Part shown: positions 25,532-33,899 of the stretch, one piece after another
How positions within the stretch are numbered: position 1 is the stretch's first letter
Layout: each line of letters begins with the position of its first letter
NCBI GenBank assembly: GCA_031549285.1
Contig: JAVBPZ010000010.1
Span: 10,623 to 74,622, forward strand
Source: JAAYCI01 sp031549285
Lineage (GTDB): Bacteria; Bacillota; Clostridia; Oscillospirales; Ruminococcaceae
DNA length: 64,000 nucleotides
Reading direction: 5' to 3'
Position numbers and translations under genes: made by a program
The notes under the pieces: generated by a model
Database searches by the model: none
Seen by the model: the letters and a program-made list of their open reading frames with translations, nothing else
What the model was told of the DNA's origin: nothing

Positions 25532-26599
25532 ATGAAACGTTTTCTTGTTGCTTTGCTTGCTCTTTGCATGATCTTCTCGCTCGTAGCATGCTCTACCCCG
25601 GCGACCACTTCTACCGCGGCACCGGATTCCGAGGCGGCCCCGGCCAGCCAGGCTGCTGCTGGCAGCGACGTGACCCTGGGTGTTCTGATCTACAAGTTTG
25701 CTGACACTTACATTGGCACTGTCCGTGATGCTATCACCAAATACGCCGACGAAATGGGCGTTGCGATTGATATGCAGGACGGCCAGGAAGACCAAGGCAA
25801 ACAGAACGACGAACTGGACGCAATGCTGAACAAAGGCGAAGTTGACGCGATCCTGGTGAACATTGTTGACGTGGGCGCTGCTGCCGACGTTGCCACCAAG
25901 ATTAAAGACGCTGGCGTTCCTTACATCTTCTTCAACCGTGAGCCCGATGCTGACGTGTATGCCGACGCTCTGTTCGTAGGCACCACCCCCAGCGAAGCCG
26001 GCGTTATGCAGGGCGACCTGATGGCCGACCTGTGGGATACCGACATGGACAAACTGGACCTGAACGGCGACGGCAATGTGCAGTTCCTGGTATTCAAGGG
26101 CAACGCGGACAACCCCGAAGCTATCGCCCGTACCGACTACTCCATCAGCCAGATGGAATCCCGCGGCTACACCCTGGACAACCTGAACGGCGACCCGCTG
26201 GTTTGCGATTGGGATACCGCGAAAGCTCATGACGCCATGGAGCAGATGTGGGCAGCCCACCAGGGCGAGATCGAAGCGATCTTCTGCAACAACGACGGCA
26301 TGGCCATTGGTGTTATCTCCGCGCTGAACGCAGTTGGCTACAACACCGGCGAAGACGACAGCAAGTGGATTCCGATCGTGGGCGTTGACGCCACCGCGGA
26401 AGGCCTTGAGGCTATCAAGAACGGCCAGATGTATGCTACCGTTAAGCAGGACGGCGACGCAATGGGCAAAGCCCTGGTTATCCTGGGCGTGAACGCCGCC
26501 AACGGCGCTGCTGTTCCGTACACCGATGGCACCGACTACACTGCTGAGGCTGACAATTCTGTGCGTATCCCGTACGCTCCGGTTGACAGCGTAGAGTAA
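25532..26599 (+). CDS. mglB: Galactose/glucose-type ABC transporter substrate-binding lipoprotein
   Basis: 355 residues. Lipobox LVAC at residues ~18-21 after a classical signal peptide, then an Ala/Ser/Pro/Thr linker. Periplasmic_4-type domain with the MglB calcium loop DLNGDGNVQF and FFNREPDADV and IVGVDATAEGLEAI motifs, which match the galactose/glucose-binding protein. Codon use is strongly biased (mostly GCT/GCC, AAC, GAC), as in very highly expressed genes. A hairpin after it probably keeps most transcripts to this gene alone. Specificity within hexoses cannot be fixed from sequence. Confidence 0.88.
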   Translation: MKRFLVALLALCMIFSLVACSTPATTSTAAPDSEAAPASQAAAGSDVTLGVLIYKFADTYIGTVRDAITKYADEMGVAIDMQDGQEDQGKQNDELDAMLNKGEVDAILVNIVDVGAAADVATKIKDAGVPYIFFNREPDADVYADALFVGTTPSEAGVMQGDLMADLWDTDMDKLDLNGDGNVQFLVFKGNADNPEAIARTDYSISQMESRGYTLDNLNGDPLVCDWDTAKAHDAMEQMWAAHQGEIEAIFCNNDGMAIGVISALNAVGYNTGEDDSKWIPIVGVDATAEGLEAIKNGQMYATVKQDGDAMGKALVILGVNAANGAAVPYTDGTDYTAEADNSVRIPYAPVDSVE

Positions 26600-26668
26600 A
26601 ACAGAGTTCTTCCAAAGTCTATTCTTGACTTGAAAGGAACATTCGAGTACAATTCAAAGTGAAGTTTA

Positions 26669-26721
26669 GGGAAATGGGAGGCGCATCATTGTTAAAAGGT
26701 GCCCTCCCATTTCCCGTTTTT
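26669..26721 (+). terminator. Intercistronic hairpin (partial terminator) after mglB
   Basis: A 13-bp perfect stem GGGAAATGGGAGG / CCTCCCATTTCCC followed by GTTTTTT. It lies between the binding-protein and ATPase genes, a usual place for attenuating terminators that raise binding-protein output over transporter subunits. Confidence 0.75.
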
Positions 26722-26818
26722 TACAAATTGGCATAGTTACCACAATATCAGCCGTTTGGTAAGGGGTATTTGGTGAAACGGCGACAAGCTGAAAAAGCAA
26801 AAAGGCGGTGAAAGATCT

Positions 26819-28327
26819 GTGGCGGAGCAAATGCTGCTGGAAATGCACGACATTGTAAAAAAATTCCCCGGCGTGATAGCACTGGATCACGCGCAGTTGG
26901 TCTTGAAAAGGGGTACCGTTCACGCGCTGATGGGTGAAAATGGCGCGGGGAAAAGCACCCTGATGAAGTGTTTGTTTGGGATTTATATTGAGGACGAGGG
27001 AACCATTGCCATTGACGGGTGCCCGGTTCATTTTAGCGGGCCAAAGCAGGCGCTGGACAATGGCGTGGCCATGGTGCACCAGGAACTGAACCAGGTGTTG
27101 CGCCGCAATGTAATGGAAAACATTTGGCTGGGCCGCTTCCCGAAGAAGGTTGGGCTGGTCAATGATAAAGAAATGTACGATGCGACCAAGGCGGTTTTTG
27201 ATGAACTGAACATTCCGATAGACCCGAGGGAGGAAATTGGAAAACTGTCTGTTTCACAGCGGCAGATGGTGGAGATTGCGAAAGCTGTTTCTTACAATGC
27301 GAAAATTCTGGTGCTGGACGAGCCTACCTCTTCCCTGACAGAGGAAGAGGTGGAGCACCTGTTTGTCATTATGCGCAAACTGCGCGAACGGGGTGTCGGC
27401 ATCATTTATATTTCTCATAAAATGGAAGAGATTCTGCAAATCTCTGACGAAGTGACCATCATGCGTGATGGCCAGTGGATTGCGACCAAGGATGCGAAAG
27501 ATTTGACCACTGATGAAATCATTAAGCTGATGGTTGGCCGTGATTTGACCCACCGCTTCCCCCCGAAGGGCAATGCCCCGGGCGATGCGCTGATGGTAGT
27601 GGATAACCTGACAGGGCGCTATATGCCCAGCTGTATTGATGTTTCGTTTGAACTGCGCAAAGGCGAGGTGCTGGGCGTTGCGGGCCTGGTGGGCGCGCGC
27701 CGTACCGAGCTGTTGGAAACCATTTTTGGTGTGGCCCATCACAGCGGTGGGGTGGTGGCGGTGAACGGTGAGCCGGTAAACAATAAAAACTCGCGCGCGG
27801 CTATCAACAACGGGTTTGCCCTGCTTACCGAGGAACGCCGGGCCACCGGTATTTTCCCGCTGATGAGCATCACCTTCAACACCACCATTGCCAATATAAA
27901 AGCATATAGCAAGTTTGGCCTGCTTTCCACGCGGCGCATGGAAAAGGATACCAAGCAAATGATCGGCAGCCTGCGGGTGAAAACCCCCAGCTCCAAAACC
28001 CATATCCGTTCGCTTTCGGGCGGTAACCAGCAAAAGGTCATTATTGCGCGTTGGCTGCTGACCAACCCGAACATTTTGTTGCTGGATGAGCCCACACGCG
28101 GCATCGACGTGGGTGCGAAATATGAAATCTATCAGATGATTATTGATCTGGCAAAAGAGGGCAAAGGCGTAATCATGGTATCGTCGGAAATGCCGGAATT
28201 GATTGGTATATGTGACCGCATTTTGGTTATGAGCAACGGGCATGTGGCGGGGATCTTGGACCGGGAGCAGATTCAAAGCGAAACAGCGCAGGAAGAGATC
28301 ATGCGCCTGGCCGCAAAATATGTGTGA
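26819..28327 (+). CDS. mglA: Sugar ABC transporter ATP-binding protein (two nucleotide-binding domains)
   Basis: 502 residues with a GTG start at 26819. Two fused ATPase domains as in MglA/RbsA: Walker A GENGAGKST, signature LSVSQRQ and Walker B LVLDEPTSSL in the first; a degenerate second half (GLVGARRTELLE) with signature LSGGNQQK and LLLDEPTRGIDVG. Energises uptake through the permease encoded next. No good GGAGG is present, only GGCGGTG, which suggests weaker translation than the binding protein. Confidence 0.93.
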   Translation: MAEQMLLEMHDIVKKFPGVIALDHAQLVLKRGTVHALMGENGAGKSTLMKCLFGIYIEDEGTIAIDGCPVHFSGPKQALDNGVAMVHQELNQVLRRNVMENIWLGRFPKKVGLVNDKEMYDATKAVFDELNIPIDPREEIGKLSVSQRQMVEIAKAVSYNAKILVLDEPTSSLTEEEVEHLFVIMRKLRERGVGIIYISHKMEEILQISDEVTIMRDGQWIATKDAKDLTTDEIIKLMVGRDLTHRFPPKGNAPGDALMVVDNLTGRYMPSCIDVSFELRKGEVLGVAGLVGARRTELLETIFGVAHHSGGVVAVNGEPVNNKNSRAAINNGFALLTEERRATGIFPLMSITFNTTIANIKAYSKFGLLSTRRMEKDTKQMIGSLRVKTPSSKTHIRSLSGGNQQKVIIARWLLTNPNILLLDEPTRGIDVGAKYEIYQMIIDLAKEGKGVIMVSSEMPELIGICDRILVMSNGHVAGILDREQIQSETAQEEIMRLAAKYV

Positions 28328-28345
28328 GTGGAGGACTATAGAAGG

Positions 28346-29392
28346 ATGGAAAAGAGTAAGAAAGTCGATTCAACCAGAGTAAAAGACTTTTTCCTGAAGT
28401 ATGCCCTGTATCTGATTGTAGGGCTGATGATTCTGGCGTTCATTATTTATCGGCCAAACTTTTTAACGGTCGCAAACCTCATGAGTATTCTGGGGCAGGC
28501 GTCCACCCGCGGCATTTTGGCGCTGGGTGCTGCCGGCATGATCGTGCTGGGCGGTACCGACCTTTCCGCCGGCCGCATTTTGGGCTTGTCGGCGGCTTTT
28601 GCAGCGTCCATGGTACAGGCGACGACCTATGCGGCGCGCATGTGGCCGAACCTGCCGGCGCTGCCGCTAATCCTGCCGCTGCTTGCCAGTATCATTGTGG
28701 CGGTTGCGTTTTGCGCATTCAACGGTTTTGGTGTTTCCATACTGAAACTGCACGCGTTCATTGTGTCTTTGGGCACCTCGCTTATCGCGTACGGCTTCTT
28801 GTGCATGTACATTGAGCTGGGCGGCGCACAACCCATTTCCACCTATGACAAGCGCTTTACTTCGCTGGTTACCGGCGGGTTCAAAATTACCGGCGAAACC
28901 GGCATCAAAGCATTCGATAACATCACCATTCCGTACCTGCTCATCTACTTTGCCATTGCGGCGGTTATTATGTGGGTGGTGTGGAACAAGACCACGCTGG
29001 GCAAAAACATGTTTGCCATTGGCGGCAACAAAGACGCCGCGGCGGTTTCTGGCGTTAGCGTTACCAAAAACATCATGGGTGTATATCTGGTGGGCGGCTT
29101 GCTGTATGGTGTGGCCGCGTTCCTGGAGGCCGGGCGTATTGGTTCCGTGACCACCGGCACCGGCCTAAACTATGACCTGGACGCCATTTCCGGCTGCGTC
29201 ATCGGCGGCGTTTCCTTCTCTGGTGGCGTGGGTACCATTCCGGGTGTGGTTATCGGCGTGGTGCTGCTGCAGGTTATCAACTACGGCTTTAACTTCATCG
29301 GCATGAACCCCTACCTGCAGTATGTCGTGAAAGGCATCATCATTATCCTGGCGGTTTCCATCGACGTTCGGAAGTATTTGGTAAAGAAATAA
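28346..29392 (+). CDS. mglC: Sugar ABC transporter permease, MglC-like
   Basis: 348 residues from the ATG at 28346 (GGAGG upstream; an in-frame GTG at 28328 is possible). About ten hydrophobic segments of the BPD_transp_2 family, including LYLIVGLMILAFIIY at the start, and the conserved cytoplasmic GGNKDAAAVSGVSV loop (EAA-like) and ISGCVIGGVSFSGGVGTIPG near the end. Forms the membrane channel for the sugar with the ATPase and binding protein. Stop is followed by a terminator hairpin. Confidence 0.92.
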   Translation: MEKSKKVDSTRVKDFFLKYALYLIVGLMILAFIIYRPNFLTVANLMSILGQASTRGILALGAAGMIVLGGTDLSAGRILGLSAAFAASMVQATTYAARMWPNLPALPLILPLLASIIVAVAFCAFNGFGVSILKLHAFIVSLGTSLIAYGFLCMYIELGGAQPISTYDKRFTSLVTGGFKITGETGIKAFDNITIPYLLIYFAIAAVIMWVVWNKTTLGKNMFAIGGNKDAAAVSGVSVTKNIMGVYLVGGLLYGVAAFLEAGRIGSVTTGTGLNYDLDAISGCVIGGVSFSGGVGTIPGVVIGVVLLQVINYGFNFIGMNPYLQYVVKGIIIILAVSIDVRKYLVKK

Positions 29393-29412
29393 TCTTTTGG
29401 TTTTTACAGCTT

Positions 29413-29449
29413 GGGGGCGCGCCTTTTGGGGCGTGCCTCTGGCTTTTTT
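29413..29449 (+). terminator. Terminator after mglC
   Basis: GGGGGCGCGCC pairs with GGCGTGCCTC (two G-U pairs) around a short loop and is followed by six T residues. Confidence 0.65.
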
Positions 29450-29492
29450 GGCAGGCGGGATATGGAAGCTGTGTATAGGGGAGGGGCTGGCT

Positions 29493-29789
29493 GTGGAAAA
29501 TAACGGGGACGAAAAAATGGTGCTGGATGAAGCGCGGCAAAAAGAGCTGTCGGAAATAGGCCGGGAGCTGGCAGAGCTGGACGAACGCGAACGTGCGCTG
29601 GCGGCCCGGGAAAAAGAACTGGAAGAACGCCAGGCCGCGCTGGAAGCAGAAAAAAAGCCTGCCCGCATGCGGGATAACTTATACGAAAGAATTCCTCTTT
29701 CGGTGGGCACCATGAACAAAATCATCATTGGGCTGTCTGTTTTGCTGGTGGTGGTGATTGTTGTCGGCATTGTTTGGGCACGGCTGTGA
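29493..29789 (+). CDS. Small coiled-coil protein with C-terminal membrane anchor
   Basis: 98 residues from the GTG at 29493 (GGGAGGGG upstream); the frame can be read from 29397 but the extra part crosses the mglC terminator. Residues ~10-60 are a charged heptad-like coiled coil rich in Glu, Lys, Arg and Ala. A single helix close to the C-terminus (IIIGLSVLLVVVIVVGIVW) makes it a tail-anchored protein. No family recognised. It sits between two terminators, so it is probably transcribed on its own or by readthrough from mgl. Confidence 0.6.
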   Translation: MENNGDEKMVLDEARQKELSEIGRELAELDERERALAAREKELEERQAALEAEKKPARMRDNLYERIPLSVGTMNKIIIGLSVLLVVVIVVGIVWARL

Positions 29790-29872
29790 GAAGGGGATTT
29801 TTTCGCCACTTTGGCAAAGCAGCGTGCGGTTATTCGGAATAGGATAAGCAGTATTGCCATAGGATAAAAGAA

Positions 29873-29922
29873 TAGAACCCTCCAGCGCGCAGTTTACAAG
29901 TATTGCGCACTGGGGGGTTCTT
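29873..29922 (+). terminator. Terminator after the coiled-coil gene
   Basis: Stem of about 17 bp (AGAACCCTCCAGCGCGCA with TGCGCACTGGGGGGTTCT, allowing G-U pairs) with a 12-base loop and a weak T tract. Confidence 0.6.
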
Positions 29923-29985
29923 GAGTTTCATGCCGTAAAAGCAAATGCGGCGCCACCAGGCGGTGGAAATGTTGCGTCCCTTCTC

Positions 29986-30065
29986 TTGACAAGAGTGCAG
30001 GAAAGCAGTACCATACAAGTAGCACTAGTCATACAAGTTATACTAATCATACCTAGTTTATAATA
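29986..30065 (+). promoter_or_regulatory. Promoter with three 18-bp tandem direct repeats
   Basis: TTGACA (29986-29991) is followed 17 bp later by a weak -10 TACCAT. Overlapping and downstream are three abutting 18-base units: CATACAAGTAGCACTAGT (30012), CATACAAGTTATACTAAT (30030) and the degenerate CATACCTAGTTTATAATA (30048). They end 31 bases before the AbrB-type gene. Such phased direct repeats suit cooperative binding of a regulator, plausibly the AbrB-type protein itself. Confidence 0.65.
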
Positions 30066-30096
30066 GGCTGTATGTGCACGCCAAAGGAGGATAGCC

Positions 30097-30327
30097 ATGA
30101 AAGGGCCCAAAGGAAAATATGCCTGGATGGCCAAGGTGGGAGAAAAAGGGCAAATCGTGATCCCGAAGGAAGCGCGGGATCTGTTTGGCATTTCCCCGGG
30201 GGATACGCTGCTGATTTTGGGAGATGCAAAAAAAGGCCTGGCCATACCCGGCGGAAACAAGTTCGACGAGCTGGCCGGCCGCCTGTTTGGGGAGATACAA
30301 GCAGCGGACGGTGAGGAGGAAGTATGA
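30097..30327 (+). CDS. AbrB/SpoVT-type transcriptional regulator
   Basis: 76 residues. Swapped-hairpin AbrB DNA-binding domain: KVGEKGQIVIPKEARDLFGI and PGDTLLILGD are the family core. AAAGGAGG precedes the ATG. The last bases overlap the ABC ATPase start by four bases (ATGA), so regulator and exporter are co-translated; small AbrB-type regulators ahead of ABC-2 transporters commonly control their own operon. The tail is acidic (DGEEEV). Confidence 0.85.
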   Translation: MKGPKGKYAWMAKVGEKGQIVIPKEARDLFGISPGDTLLILGDAKKGLAIPGGNKFDELAGRLFGEIQAADGEEEV

Positions 30328-31064
30328 GCACACAAGCAATCCATACCACCGGCCTGACCAAAAAATTTGGGAACAAAACAGCGGTGGATTCCCTGAACCT
30401 CACCGTGCCGGCGGGGGAATTGTTCGCCCTGCTGGGGGTGAACGGCGCCGGGAAAACCACCACCATCAAAATGCTGGCCTGCCTGCTGCGCCCCACCAGC
30501 GGGGATGCGCTGCTGCTGGGGGACAGCATTTTGTCCGGTGCACAGGCGATAAAGGGGAAAATAAACCTGTCCCCGCAGGAAACGGCGGTAGCCCGTAACC
30601 TGACGGTGGCGGAAAACCTGCAGCTGGTGGCGCGCCTGTACGGCAGCGGCAAACAGGCCGCCCGGCAAAAGGCGGGGGAAATGATGGCGACCTTTGGGCT
30701 GGCCGACCGTGCCAAGGAAAAGGCAAAAACACTGTCCGGCGGTATGCAGCGGCGGCTCAGCATTGCCATGGCGCTGATATCCCAGCCGGAAATTTTGTTT
30801 TTGGATGAGCCAACGCTGGGCCTGGATGTGCTGGCGCGCCGGGAACTGTGGAGCATGCTGGAAAGCCTGAAAGGTAAGGTGACCATCATTTTGACCACGC
30901 ACTATCTGGAGGAAGCGGAAGCGCTGTCCGACCGGGTGGGGGTAATGGTAAACGGCTGCCTGACAGCACTGGGCAGCGCGCGGGAACTGATGGAAAAAAC
31001 CGGCAAGAAAAATTTTGAGGACGCATTTGTGGCGCTGGCTGCTGCAGGGGAGGCCATACAATGA
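30324..31064 (+). CDS. ABC transporter ATP-binding protein (ABC-2 exporter)
   Basis: 246 residues. Walker A GVNGAGKTTT, Q-loop SPQETAVARNLTV, signature LSGGMQRRLSIAMAL, Walker B ILFLDEPTLGLD and H-loop LTTHYLEEAE are all intact, typical of CcmA/DrrA-like exporters of drugs, lipids or peptides. Start overlaps the AbrB gene and its end overlaps the permease start, forming a tightly coupled three-gene operon. Substrate unknown. Confidence 0.92.
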   Translation: MSTQAIHTTGLTKKFGNKTAVDSLNLTVPAGELFALLGVNGAGKTTTIKMLACLLRPTSGDALLLGDSILSGAQAIKGKINLSPQETAVARNLTVAENLQLVARLYGSGKQAARQKAGEMMATFGLADRAKEKAKTLSGGMQRRLSIAMALISQPEILFLDEPTLGLDVLARRELWSMLESLKGKVTIILTTHYLEEAEALSDRVGVMVNGCLTALGSARELMEKTGKKNFEDAFVALAAAGEAIQ

Positions 31065-31804
31065 GAATGATGGCTTTTTCCGGGCGGAATGGTAAGGAAA
31101 TACTGCGGGATCCCATCAACCTATTGTTTGGGCTGGCGTTTCCGGTGGCACTGTTGCTGCTGTTTGCGGCCATAAACGCCGGGGTGCCGGCAGGGGTGTC
31201 GGTGTTTCCCATAGACCGCATGGCGCCGGGCGTTTCGGTGTTCAGTTTTTCGTTTTTGTCCATGTTTTCCGGGCTGCTGCTGGCGAAAGACCGCAGCACA
31301 GCATTCCTAATGCGGCTGTTTGCGTCTCCGCTGACAGCATGGGATTTCATTTTTGGATACACACTGCCGCTCATCCCCATGGGGCTGGCACAGGCGGTTC
31401 TGTGCTTTGCCACGTCGGCATTTTTGGGACTGCCGGTGTCGGCGAATATGCTGCTGGCGGTGGTGGTGGTAATGCCGGCAAGCCTGCTGTTCATTGCCAT
31501 TGGAATGCTGTTTGGCAGCCTGTTTAACGACCGGCAGGTTGGTGGCCTGTGCGGTGGCCTGCTGACCAATGTTACGGCGCTGTTATCCGGTGCGTGGTTC
31601 GATCTTAGCCTGGTGGGCGGGGCGTTCGAAACCATTGCCTATCTATTGCCGTTTGCGCACGCGGTGGATGCCGCCCGATCGGCGCTGAATGGAGAGTATG
31701 CGGATATTTTGCCACACCTGGTTTGGGTGCTGGGGTATGCGGCGGTGCTGATGGTGGCCGCCGTGCTGGTGTTCCGGCAAAAAATGAAGAGCGAAAAGGT
31801 GTGA
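31061..31804 (+). CDS. ABC-2 type transporter permease
   Basis: 247 residues with six predicted membrane helices (LLFGLAFPVALLLLFAAINA, VFSFSFLSMFSGLLLAK, FIFGYTLPLIPMGLAQAVLC, MLLAVVVVMPASLLFIAIGM, a central LCGGLLTNVTALLSGAWF and a C-terminal VLGYAAVLMVAAVLVF). It is the membrane partner of the preceding ATPase. The conserved ABC-2 motif PFAHAVDAARSAL after helix 5 is visible. It terminates before a strong hairpin. Confidence 0.9.
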   Translation: MRMMAFSGRNGKEILRDPINLLFGLAFPVALLLLFAAINAGVPAGVSVFPIDRMAPGVSVFSFSFLSMFSGLLLAKDRSTAFLMRLFASPLTAWDFIFGYTLPLIPMGLAQAVLCFATSAFLGLPVSANMLLAVVVVMPASLLFIAIGMLFGSLFNDRQVGGLCGGLLTNVTALLSGAWFDLSLVGGAFETIAYLLPFAHAVDAARSALNGEYADILPHLVWVLGYAAVLMVAAVLVFRQKMKSEKV

Positions 31805-31943
31805 GCGCAGATAGGGAATGACAGTGGTATTACGGCACCGTGCCGCCGTCGTGTGCGCACCGCGCGGCCTTGCCTGGGGAATGGCAAATGGCAATACACA
31901 AAATCCGCTGGAAACGGATCCCTCATTTGAATAGTGAGTATGA

Positions 31944-31980
31944 AAACCCCCTCTCCGGCGAATCGCCAAGGAGGGGGTTT
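31944..31980. terminator. Terminator after the ABC-2 operon
   Basis: Outer 10-bp stem AAACCCCCTC / GAGGGGGTTT encloses an inner GGCG/CGCC hairpin and is followed by TTT. It is symmetric and could also stop minus-strand transcription from the histidine kinase gene. The rest of 31805-32121 shows no gene. Confidence 0.75.
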
Positions 31981-32121
31981 GTGGAAGAAGCAAAGTGGTG
32001 GCCATGGTGCAAAATATCGGCTTGGATCTTTCAGAATTGCCAAGGGCTTACGGGTTTCCAGCTTACCAGAGGCATGCCCATGCCTTCTGAACCATGTGGC
32101 TGGTAGGTGCTATTTTCGCCA

Positions 32122-33858
32122 TTACACCAGCCGTTCTACCTTGCCGGCCGGCAGCCATTGCAGCAGGTAATCGGCCAGGCTTTTGGGGTCGATGGGCTTT
32201 GACAAGAATCCATTGAACCCACTGGCCAAAAACAGTTCCTTTGCGCCGCTCACGGCGTTTGCGGTCAGCGCTATGATAGGGACATCCCGGGAGGGGCCCG
32301 TCGTCTTACGTATCAGCGTTGTTGCCTCCACGCCGTCCATTTCCGGCATCATGTGGTCCATCAAAATCAGGTCGTATTTTTGCCGGGTGGCTTTCTCTAC
32401 GGCCTGTTTTCCGTTGGAGGCAAAGTCTGGGGTAATTTGGAATGCCTCCAGCAGGAATGCCGTAATCTGCAGGTTGATATCAATGTCATCCACCACCAGC
32501 ACCCGTACCTCTGGGGCCAGGAACCCTGCGGCTTCGCTGATAGCCTCGGGCGGCAGGTCTTGCGCGGTTCCGGCCGGCAGCGGCAGCGTTACCGAGAAGC
32601 TGGAGCCCACGCCGTATTCGCTGGAGACCTCAATGGTCCCGCCCATTAAATCGCACAGGCGTTTGGTGATGGCCAGCCCCAGCCCGGTGCCGACAACCCC
32701 TTTGTTTTTGGCATGGTCCAGCCGCTCAAACGCATTGAACAATAGCGGCAGTGCCTCTGGCGAAATGCCAACCCCGGTGTCGGTTACCCGGAACACCACT
32801 TCGTAGGAATCCTTCACATGCACGCTGAAATCGACCATGCCCTCCTGGGTATATTTCAGGGCGTTGTTCAGCAGGTTGGTCAAAATCTGCCGGATGCGGT
32901 TTTCATCCCCATACAATACCTCTGGAATAGCATTGTCATAGTAGGTACTGTAGGTAAGGCCTTTTTTCTCAAACATCAATTCAAACATGCTTTGGATATG
33001 CCGGAACAGCCCCGCGGAGGCAAAATACTCCGGGATGATCTCCAGCTTGCCGGCTTCCATCTTCGAAAAATCCAATATGTCGTTGATCAGGTTCAGCAAA
33101 ACCGCGGAGGAGTGCTGGATGTTTTTCAGGTACTCGTGCTGTTGGTCATCCAGACCGGAGGTTTTCAGCATCTCGGAAAGCCCAATAATAGCGTTCATCG
33201 GGGTGCGTATTTCGTGAGAAACGGTGGCCAAAAAGTCCGACTTGGAGGCGTTGGCCATTTCGGCCTCACGCTGTGCCAGAATAAAATCCGTGGTGTCGGA
33301 AAAAAGGATCATCGAGCCCTCAGCCCCGCCGTTTTCGTCCACCATGGGCGTCACATGGACGCTGTAGTGCCGAGGAGGCTGCGTGCTGTCAAAACGAAGG
33401 GTGGCCGAAAACTCCACGGTTTCCTTGTGTTCGTAAATATGTTGGTAGGTTGTCACCAGGGTCTCGGTCAGGTTTTCGTCCTCATATGGCGCGAAAAGAT
33501 CACTGTATGGCGTTTCTTTTATCAGGCCGAAGGAGGGCACACGGCAGGCGGTGAGAAAGGACTCGGTACAGTAGGCCAGCTGCTCGTTTTGGTCAAACAG
33601 CAGGATCATATCGGGACAGTTGCCCAGCAGCAGGTTCATATAGCGCTCCAGCTCGCTGCGCTTTATGTCTATCGCCCGGCTAAGCGTGTCTTTTGCCGCG
33701 GCGGCTATGCGGTTGCGCTCTATGGTGCCTTCCATCAGTTTTATGGTGCGGTTCAGGCGTTTTGCTTCGATGGTGCTTTGCCGTACTTCCTGCTGCAAGG
33801 CATCATTCTGCTGCTGCAACAGGGCGTTTTCCTGCTGTAGCCGTTCCCGTTCATCCAC
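32122..33858 (-). CDS. Soluble hybrid histidine kinase (coiled coil-PAS-HisKA-HATPase-REC)
   Basis: 578 residues, GTG start with GGAGGGGAGGTG upstream. N-terminal coiled coil (~1-60, Leu/Gln-rich), a PAS domain (~75-205), HisKA with phospho-His in ATVSHEIRTPMNAIIGLSE, HATPase with DTGVGISPEA and GTGLGLAITKRLCDLMGG, and a C-terminal receiver with Asp in LILMDHMMPEMDG. No membrane helices, so it senses a cytosolic signal. It is 41 bases behind the FIST gene and surely co-transcribed; FIST-kinase pairs are known, for example NosP with its kinase. Phosphotransfer output is unknown. Confidence 0.9.
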   Translation of the reverse strand: MDERERLQQENALLQQQNDALQQEVRQSTIEAKRLNRTIKLMEGTIERNRIAAAAKDTLSRAIDIKRSELERYMNLLLGNCPDMILLFDQNEQLAYCTESFLTACRVPSFGLIKETPYSDLFAPYEDENLTETLVTTYQHIYEHKETVEFSATLRFDSTQPPRHYSVHVTPMVDENGGAEGSMILFSDTTDFILAQREAEMANASKSDFLATVSHEIRTPMNAIIGLSEMLKTSGLDDQQHEYLKNIQHSSAVLLNLINDILDFSKMEAGKLEIIPEYFASAGLFRHIQSMFELMFEKKGLTYSTYYDNAIPEVLYGDENRIRQILTNLLNNALKYTQEGMVDFSVHVKDSYEVVFRVTDTGVGISPEALPLLFNAFERLDHAKNKGVVGTGLGLAITKRLCDLMGGTIEVSSEYGVGSSFSVTLPLPAGTAQDLPPEAISEAAGFLAPEVRVLVVDDIDINLQITAFLLEAFQITPDFASNGKQAVEKATRQKYDLILMDHMMPEMDGVEATTLIRKTTGPSRDVPIIALTANAVSGAKELFLASGFNGFLSKPIDPKSLADYLLQWLPAGKVERLV

Positions 33859-33899
33859 TGCGGTTCACCTCCCCTCCGGGTATTCTGCACAGGTTCTAC

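Noticed and set aside
26669..26721. Riboswitch between mglB and mglA
   Set aside because: A simple perfect hairpin plus T run explains it as an attenuating terminator.
30012..30065. CRISPR-like repeat array
   Set aside because: Only three abutting 18-base units with no spacers and no cas genes; fits an operator array.
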